From Dioctria linearis (lineage: Eukaryota > Arthropoda > Insecta > Diptera > Asilidae), in assembly GCA_963930735.1 (NCBI GenBank), contig OZ005740.1, positions 348,276,262 to 348,340,261 of the forward strand: 64,000 bases of DNA, given 5' to 3'. The position numbers were made by a program, and so were the translations under genes. Positions within the stretch are counted from its first letter, which is position 1, and every line of letters begins with the position of its first letter. Positions 56,406-64,000 of the stretch are shown piece after piece. The notes below the pieces were generated by a model. It was not told the origin of the DNA, did not search any database, and saw only the letters and a list, made by a program, of their open reading frames with translations.

Positions 56406-57779
56406 AGTACGAGAAGTTACTTTTGGGAACATTTTCTTTATAAATTTTTCCTATGCACTTGGCACAAACTGTTTGAAACACTCTACGCATGTTTTGTTTT
56501 TTTTTTTTTGTTTTTTTTTCTATATCTAGAGTTTTCCATAAGTCGCCTTGTTGTTATCCTAGTCCTCTTCAGATAAGCATAAAGCGAGAATTGCATATTT
56601 TTATTATAAAATTATTACTTTTCAGGGATAAAATTTTGGAAATGCATATCTGATACTGCAAGCTGTATAATGTTGTTCTTAAGCAATAAGATCTAACTGA
56701 TATTAATCGTAGGAGTATTAACTTTTTGAATAAGAAAATTCTGATTTATTCCCACTTGAAAATTTTAAATTTCTTCATATTTGTCTCAATTTAACCAAGT
56801 CTTCTACAGTTATTTTATTCCAAAGTTGGTTGGGAAGGCTCAAAAATATTTCTGAAATAACTGTATTTCATACATATCTAACCATGCTTGGTACTAGAAT
56901 CACAGACAAGAAATAACCAAATGTACCGTCTGTAGGTACTAACAAATTGTTGCTCGTAGCATAGCCAACCTCAATAACTGATCTCGCCTAAATATGTATA
57001 GAATGGTGATTGGCCAGATTTTGCGAAATGAATTCTGGTTGTATTGGTAGTCCATGTTTTACATATTCTAAGCAATATGTCAATTTTCAAAAAGTAAACA
57101 AAGTTTTTGTGCAGGGCATCTGCGGTAAAAATGTTTTTTTCTACTTTATTTTGAAATAATTCACATATTTAATTTATATAAAACTTTGCTTCTATTAACA
57201 AAAAAGTTAATTTAAAGAGCGCACTTGCCTGAAACTCGATTTCCCTAGTTTGTAATCCGATTTATATTTGCAAGCACTGACCGAACACTTCATTCCTGCG
57301 TTTTATACTTAGAATATATAGACATATAATGAGAATGGACTAAGCATTCTTGCTTCAAAAATGACACAAATATTGAACAAGCTGTGAAAACCATTTATTT
57401 CGTACAATTGCACACTGATTTATAATTAATTATGATTTGTCTATTGGAAACACTAAAGATTTTGAAAAATAGTATTGCATTAAATTAAAATTATTTAGGA
57501 AGTTAAAGTTGTTTTACTTAACACAAAAATTAATTTTTAATGTTACTGAAAAATGTGATCCTCAGAAGATTAGATGTCAAATTTAATTGAGCTTGTAAGA
57601 GATAGACTTATATAAACAATATATTAGCCTGAATTTTTATATCAATTCCAATGCATTCCGAGTAATACAGACGTACTGTTTCCAAAAATTTGTTACAGTT
57701 CAGTGTACATTTTGAGCTTGAAAGAGACAAGTATATTTTAGCCAAAATTTGTGACATTTTTGACTATAAGAATTAGATA
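56406..57779. other. Intergenic DNA
   Basis: T-runs lie at 56498-56518. A short stretch at 57290-57320 (CCGAACACTTCATTC, then CTTAGAATATATAGACA) matches the THAP start and end motif of the P-type element, so a decayed P-type end may lie here. No gene was found. Confidence 0.4.
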
Positions 57780-58032
57780 TTGCCATCTAAAATTTAGGAT
57801 TTTTACATACTATACATATACTGTGAAAACGATCAGTCTTAGACGATTTTAATATACTGAAAAGTTCTTCAGAATGTGAAATCCGATGAAATTGGTTATA
57901 ACCAGTTTTGCTGTCCGACGAACCGTTTTAGAAATACACAAACAGGTGATCATACAAAATTACATACACGCATTTATCTAGGGTATCATAAGAATTGATC
58001 TTAGACCAATTCTAGCTTTCTTACTTGTTAAT
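57780..58032 (+). repeat. Dipteran (GTCY)n repeat, 3' part
   Basis: ACTGTGAAAACGATCAGTCT, TGTCCGACGAACCGTTTTAG, TCTAGGGTATCATAAG and the hairpin GAATTGATC-TTA-GACCAATTC, CTAGCTTTCTTACTTGTTAA equal the end of the 33386-34095 copy. The 5' portion is missing. Confidence 0.82.
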
Positions 58033-58258
58033 TGTTATGACGGTTTTAATAGGCACTAGTGGCACTAAAAAACTTGGGACAAATTAAACTTCAAAGATAA
58101 ATAGATTTGAAAAAAACTGATTCCGTACTTTTGTTGAATTTTCCAAAGAATTTTAAATTTAGTAAATCTGTTCACAAACCAAAAGCACATTTGACAATCA
58201 TGGTTCAGATTTGACAATAGAGGTCCTTTGGTATCTCACGTACTCCTTATATGATGAC

Positions 58259-60399
58259 CACTAACATATATATAAATGGACTGCTCGTTGATCCAAAAAT
58301 GCAGGAAAGCAAATGGCACCACTTTCAAATTCCTGTCTCTTTCCGTGAGAGCATATACTTTCCCACAGAACTGTAACGATTGGGACGAGAAATTGCAGAA
58401 CTGGAAGCTTATACCGATTTCTATTGAGTATGTTTTCTGGCACAAGTGTTACACTTTTCTTGCAGTGTTACACCGACCCGAAATCGTTCCATTGACCTGC
58501 ACTGCTAAAATAAGTATACGTCAAATGACCCTGGTACTACACCCGAAAAATCGGTGGTGTTACAATGAAAAACGCACAGATCTAAATGAGAAATGTCACA
58601 ACTGAATGTCATTGAGCATCACATAAGAATCTTCAAATATTACTTCACCAAATTCATCGTCAATCACGCCTAAATCTTTTAAATTACAATTTTCATAATT
58701 TTAATGTTATTTGCGATGTTACTTTCCCAGAAAATTTCAATCTGACAAATTACACGGATACGAGCTACAATTATATTCTCATCGCATCAAAAGTTGTTCC
58801 ATCCCATTGGGAAGAACAATCAGCGGTTCTGAAAGGAGCACAATTTAAGCGCTTCTTTAGCCATCATTCGGCAGCTCTTTAGAAACATATTAACTGATTT
58901 ATCATGAAAAATAAGCAGAGGCGCAAGTAAGTAACTCAAGTGCTTCTAGAGCCATCGCTTGGAAGCTCTATTGAAGCTTATTTGGTACGCTCCAGCAGTT
59001 TGAAGTGTAACAAGGGGTGATCTAATCTAATTTTCCACGAATATGAACTGCGGATTTTTCCACTATTGACGAAGTAACGCATCTCTCATTTTCAATGTGA
59101 TGTGCAGAGTGGTTAGAATTATGAAATCTGAAGTTTTGGTTAATTAAAATGAGAATAAACAGGAGAATTTTGGCTTATTTAATCAACTTCATAAAATTTA
59201 ATACCACAAATAATCATGAGCAAACATAAGTGCCTTACTACTATTCTCTGTCTTGAAGGCCTCTAATGAGATTAAGAAAGAAGCACTGCGATGATTATCC
59301 AAAAAGCTCATTAAAGCTTTCAAAAAGACACATTCAAAAAACTCCTTCGGTCATCATTTCGAGCACACCTAGAGCGCTTCTTAAGAGTAGCACTGAAGCG
59401 CTTGCCTCTGCGGACATGCCTATGTTAAAAACCAATGAACCGGCCTAGGGAAAAGAAGCGCTACGACCTTCCAGGGAAGTGCTTCAGGAGGACTCTTAGA
59501 GCGTTTTTTTCCCAATGGGATTGAACTCGTTTTTCATTGATTGACGTGCACTTTTCTTAAAATATCAATGGAAATCGCCATTAAGTAATATATTTGACAG
59601 TTCATCACTGACATTAGTATTTCAAATAATTGAATTTATATACATGTCAGTGGTCATGATGACTATCTATTTATTCATTGTGAATATTCAAAAGAATATT
59701 GTTGGGAGACAGGCCACGAAAGAACATTGTAAATGAAGATTTTTAGAATTTTTTATGAAGATTTTATAGAAATACAAATAAACTAAATATCCTGATTTAT
59801 TATTGTATATTGCTGTGTTGCTGCTTGAGAGGCAGTCATAGAAGTTTTCCTGTCTTCGTAATGAGTACAGAATGAAGAATCAATTACCTCCGAAACAGAA
59901 GATGGTGGCGCTGTAATATATGTGAAGGCCTGTCTTAAATTTGCATTGATATTAGGGCAGAGAAATGTGTGCATGCAGCTACTTATTATCCTCTAAATCG
60001 CTTAGATTGCAACAATTTGAAAGACTTCGAGGAATTTTTTTTCCATATTTTTGCAACATGTCCCAGACCAGATAAACTTTTGCGTTTAATATATCACGGC
60101 TGGACAAATATCAGCCTGGATTTTACGGTGCGAATCCTCTCAACCACTTTCTTCTACACATAATTAAAAATTTTAAAAAATCCATAGTATTTTTAATAAA
60201 TCCGGTAAATAAAATCCCACTGACAGATATTTAAGTAAATCAATTGGATCCATTAACATGGAATTCCAAATAATTTAAATTTCGCGCCAGTTTATTACAG
60301 TTGGTAGCATTGACAGTGAGAGTATACTTTCTGAAATCAAAACTGGTGCCACATGAAACAGGAGATAAGTCAGTCAGTCCATTTATATATATGTCAGTG
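58259..60399. mobile_element. TIR element of the CACTGAC family, 2.1 kb
   Basis: CACTAACATATATATAAATG (followed by GACTG) at the left matches the inverse of the right end CATTTATATATATGTCAGTG-type sequence. Flanks ATGATGAC (58251) and ATAATGCC (60400) agree at 6 of 8. TGGCACCA lies about 60 bp inside each end, as in copies 6641 and 61409. No transposase is readable, though 58276-58605 is open for 109 codons without motifs. It contains the separate element at 58801-59521. Confidence 0.65.
58801..59521. mobile_element. TIR element ATCCCATTGGGAA
   Basis: ATCCCATTGGGAA at 58801 has its exact inverse TTCCCAATGGGAT near 59521. Inside, AGCGCTTCTT, GTGCTTC and GAAGCGCTT-type motifs are scattered in both orientations. 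It is about 720 bp and encodes nothing recognisable. It is nested in the CACTGAC-family element. Confidence 0.7.
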
Positions 60400-61408
60400 A
60401 TAATGCCCCGCTCTTGAAAAATTACGCTCATGTATACGAATTATACACGTTTCACCCATTCCTGTTTGCTAAAGATACGAACGAAAATGTAAAATATATT
60501 TCAAATGATTCGTGTGCTAATTTTTTTCAATGTAGACAAAAAATAATTATTTTAAACGGTGCCAACAAGTTGTGTCTAGTCTAGACGACAAACATAAATT
60601 TTTTTTTAGAAATTTGTTGAACCTGTTTTCTTCAGAGTTTCTTGCATAGATACCCGACAACGATTATAGACTATAATAAATATATCCAGAATCTTTTCTA
60701 TGATACATAAAAGATGTCTCTACTTACACAGAATTCAACATAAATTTAATTTTGTTGTTTTGCCACACTGTCTAAAATATATTTTTTCTGCATTATTTAG
60801 TTAATCAGATAAAAAGATAATAGATATCCGTTTGTCAGTTAACGAAGCCCTCAATTTGTTCTTAGAAATTTACTGCCAATTTTTTCTTCAGATTATTTTT
60901 GTATTATTGGAGACCGACATAGAATGAAACTATTGTATCTAAAAATCACTACTGTCGGCCACCAGGAGTGAATAAAAATTCTGCTGAAACATTTTCTGTC
61001 AATTTCTAATAATAAAAATTAATGCTTATTGCTCATCTACGCGTCTACGCTATGCTCATAAAAATTGTTAGCAGCCGGGTACGGTCGACGTCCAATAATA
61101 CAGAAAAATGCTAAAGAACAAATTGAGAGCTTCCCGATTTTACGTCGAGGCATCGTTGATTTTATATTGAAGCGAGGCATTACTGGCTTAACAAGTCGAA
61201 CCATCGTCGATTTTATATGCAATACTCTGCCGCTAGCTGAGAAAACTCGTACACCGGCAAGTGGATATACATACATATGTATCTACATATATTACCAGTT
61301 ATCAATGAACCCGACAACAGTTTTTCTGTTCCGATCTTGATTAGTTGTAATTTTTTAGTTTGGATCTTGATATTCATTTCATTTGGACTACATATTATCA
61401 GCTGCATG
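60400..61408. other. Spacer between two CACTGAC-family elements
   Basis: A GC-richer segment at 61060-61250 contains an imperfect repeat (CATCGTTGATTTTATATTGA against CATCGTCGATTTTATATGCA) about 60 bp apart. No gene was recognised. Confidence 0.4.
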
Positions 61409-61914
61409 CACTGACTTATAACAATGGACTGAGCGTATTGTCATTTTCCTATAGGAAAGCATGGCACAAGTTTTATAGTTCTCTCTTTCGCCCTATGGCA
61501 GAGTTGGAGCTACCAACACAAAATATTGCATTCTGGAACGTTTGCTTATGCCATTTGATGTTTTTATGTTGGCTACAGATGCAATCACTGCAGAAGGAAT
61601 AAGGTAAAGATAGTGTTTACCATGCTCCGTCTCTCTTGCCCATAAGCAGGATTCAGTTAAGAATAACTTTTGAAAATTAAAGTCGGAATGAGTTTAATTC
61701 CTTACGAGCGATTAAAATATCACTTGGGCGCAAGAAAAAATATTTTTTTAATTAAATTCGAATTACGGGTGTAAAATTTCATCTGATTGGCTGAGTTTTA
61801 CATGTTTTTTATGTAATCGTTTTAAAGGATGCTCTAACGGTGATATACAGAAACACAATATTTTTTGTGCCACATGAAATAGCAAATCGCTCAGTCCATT
61901 GTTATAAGTCAGTG
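61409..61914. mobile_element. CACTGAC-family element with perfect 8-bp TSD
   Basis: The ends are CACTGACTTATAACAATGG and its exact inverse. GCTGCATG flanks both sides exactly (61401-61408 and 61915-61922). The 506-bp body aligns along its length with the outer parts of 6641-7820 (for example GTTTACCATGCTC, AAAGTCGGAATGAGTTTAAT). It is the empty-site-like reference that shows where the hAT insertion lies in the other copy. Confidence 0.9.
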
Positions 61915-61922
61915 GCTGCATG

Positions 61923-63200
61923 TACATAGGTAGGTATATATATGCTGAAGAAAAAGTTTCAGTAAATTCCTAAGAAAAAATGTTTATCTATCCAGACAGA
62001 GCTTATTCGGACCGGATCGTCTTCAGCCATAAATCATACACACGAAGAATTCTGAAGAAAATGGTCGATTCAAATTCTACGAAAAAAATAAATTCTTGCT
62101 TTAATTGAAAAAATGTTTTTAGTTCATACCCATGAGCTCTTCTGATAGCTGCATCACTTTGTTAGTACAGGGGTCGATATCTGAGTATTTCTTGTCTGTG
62201 CTAGAATATAGCAACAAATTTCTAATTTTTAATTCTAAAATTTAATTAACCTGTAAAAAAAGTCATGAAAAGGAGAAACTGGGGAAAAATGGAAAAAACT
62301 TCTTTAAATTCAAAAACGTATGAGGTACCATGAATGGAATCTTATTTGAATATACGTACTTCCCGTTAAAATTCGAATATAACAAGAAAAATGTAAAAAA
62401 ATAGTAAACATTTGAAATTTTTCAAACATTTTACTTAAACTATTTCGCCAACCATTTTTATCTTTTGCCTTTTTTACAGCCAATGTTATGGAAACAAATT
62501 TTTAACTATATTTCATAACACCAATTCAATAAATAAAATACTAAATTCCGGATATTAACTACTTAAAAGCCATTAATATTGCTCGTCTCTCAAGGATATT
62601 AGAAGGCTTTATCAATTGTGAAAAAATATCACCAGAATGGAATAACCAATTTGATAGAGTTCAATAACAAATTTTTATTTGTTCGAATATCATACTGCTT
62701 CGCACCTGTCAGGTGTACCCAATATTTAGTAATTATAAATACAGACTTTGGTGTGCGGATAACTTTGAGACTATCACAATGATGTCTGATAAGATAACAT
62801 AAAGTTAGGGTAATTAAAACAGGGGTAGCAAGCAACGTCATCATAATATTCTAATTCTTTTGTTTTGTTTTTATTGCATATGCATATTTTTTAAACACCT
62901 GGCCTTCAGTATTATATAACTGTTGTGATTCATAGCTATTATTTAAGATCTAATAAAAAACCAGAACAAGAATTTTTATCAGCCAATTATTTCCATTAGG
63001 TAGACAAAAGCAATGTAAAAAATCTCTTCTTCATAACACTAATCTCAGCTTTCATATGGAAGAAGATATTTTGTTTATCTATTCTGAAATAATAAACATC
63101 AATTTTGGTATTGAACGAATATATCAATCATAATAAAGTGTTTTTCGCATTATCAGACCCCCTCCTCTTCATGCGCCGGCATATGAATTCAGTTTGCAGG
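61923..63200. other. Intergenic DNA upstream of the right-edge gene
   Basis: AT-rich with no recognised gene or repeat family. The last 100 bp are the likely proximal promoter of the gene at 63382. Confidence 0.45.
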
Positions 63201-63202
63201 TT

Positions 63203-63240
63203 TATATATAGACGTAGTTCAATACTTGAAAAGTTAGTGC
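63203..63240 (+). promoter_or_regulatory. TATA box and initiator
   Basis: TATATATA at 63203 lies about 32 nt before TTAGT at 63234-63238, an initiator-like sequence. This spacing is standard for a TATA promoter. The 5' leader to the ATG at 63382 is less AT-rich than the surroundings (CGCTCGAAGTG, CTGTTCGGGAAAAACGCG). Confidence 0.6.
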
Positions 63241-63381
63241 GCGACTTAAGCCCGTATACGGTGTAATAATCGCTCGAAGTGAGTTTTGTGATCGCTATCT
63301 ATTTCGTTAATACAAGTTAATTAACTAGCTGTTCGGGAAAAACGCGATATTTTATAGTGTGTGTTATACAAAAGAACAATC

Positions 63382-63397
63382 ATGTCGCCAATCTTGA
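63382..63397 (+). CDS. First coding exon of a gene continuing past the right edge
   Basis: ATG at 63382 codes MSPIL plus one base and is followed by GTAAGTAAAAT, a near-perfect donor; without splicing the frame stops after two more codons. The context AACAATCATG suits initiation. The 16-nt coding length and phase 1 equal those of the candidate first exon of serpin C (32818), and phase 1 is what the second exons of serpins B and C require. A fifth serpin is therefore possible, but too little sequence is present to say. Confidence 0.55.
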
Positions 63398-64000
63398 GTA
63401 AGTAAAATAATGTAGTTTTCTGTAATTTTGTTTGGGAAAGCCCCTTCTAGTCATCTTGGTTCTGTGGTTATATATAATTATCTATGCGGTCGGGAATTTA
63501 AAAATTTCTTACATAACTATGTTGTACGTAAACACTTATTGCTGTATCTTTGTATTAAAAGCTATTGCATAGTACCAGAAATCAGCTGACGGAATTTCAA
63601 AGAAATAAACGAATTCATTCAAACCAGTATGTAAATCGCTTAAACCTTTCAAGCGAAGTGAATTATTTATTAAAAACAAAAATTTCACAATAAATAAAAG
63701 ACTTGCCCCAGAAAATCTTTTTTTATCGTGTAAAAGAAATTTGTTGGTGTCCTTGAGAGTTGAAGAATATAAACAAACCAGTAGTGTATTGTTAATAGGA
63801 TTAAACTATTTTGAATATTTAATTACCGTGACCCGTGACATTTTAGAGATTAACAGTAAAAATTTTGTTGCTAATCCTTTGGCTCGCCAATTAATTCTGA
63901 CAATAAAAAATATTATTTAGCATGGAGATTATTCTAATTGAGTCTGAAAAAATCAGCAATGACAAATTTTGTAATTTTGGCTGAAAATTAACCAACTTTT
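63398..64000. other. Start of an intron
   Basis: AT-rich sequence following the donor at 63398. No acceptor with a convincing downstream frame was recognised before the window ends. Confidence 0.45.

Noticed and set aside
58276..58605. 109-residue frame inside the 2.1-kb CACTGAC element as a transposase exon
   Set aside because: No THAP, GTP-binding or DDE-like motif could be seen. Left as part of the element only.

Overview
The window looks like nuclear DNA of a brachyceran fly. It is very AT-rich. Its genes have short exons with GT-AG introns and long AT-rich introns. The repeats are dipteran in style, including copies with (GTCY)n tracts like the 'mini-me' elements described from flies. 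No species can be named from sequence alone.

The host content is a dispersed serpin cluster of four genes: A (+, 9776-11023), B (-, 18573-20715), C (+, 39920-41197, with a candidate first exon at 32818) and D (+, 42654-48927). All four share two intron positions. One lies just after the Leu-Pro before strand s5A, and one lies in phase 1 inside the reactive-centre loop (RCL), so the variable RCL and C-terminal strand sit on their own 3' exon. The genes differ in the features that set function. C has a canonical inhibitory hinge. B keeps the Ala-rich hinge with a predicted Lys P1. A and D have hinges that look non-inhibitory. B and C carry the end of a signal peptide; A and D start without one. 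A TATA/Inr promoter and a 16-nt first coding exon at 63203-63397 open another gene past the right edge. Its exon length and phase match the candidate first exon of C.

Almost everything else is mobile DNA in several layers. 1975-6350 (-) is a nearly intact LINE with gag-like ORF1, an endonuclease ORF and a reverse transcriptase ORF. ORF1 and the endonuclease are split by a single in-frame stop, and endonuclease and RT are split by a -1 shift at an A-run. 6455-9570 (+) is a decayed Jockey-type LINE interrupted by a P/hAT-like element, itself interrupted by a hAT-like element, and by a Harbinger-like MITE. 12290-14890 holds inverted copies of a P-type element that carries a THAP first exon and has a perfect 8-bp target duplication. 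15676-17090 holds Harbinger and piggyBac transposase fragments. 24010-29096 (-) is a decayed piggyBac split by a 2.9-kb insert full of tandem dipteran repeats. Further LINE fragments, a gypsy-type pol fragment, foldback MITEs and Harbinger-like elements fill the rest.

Two fragments of host genes lie back to back at 50510-51287: a polo kinase pseudogene (+) and part of a mitochondrial carrier (-). No tRNA, rRNA or CRISPR array was seen.
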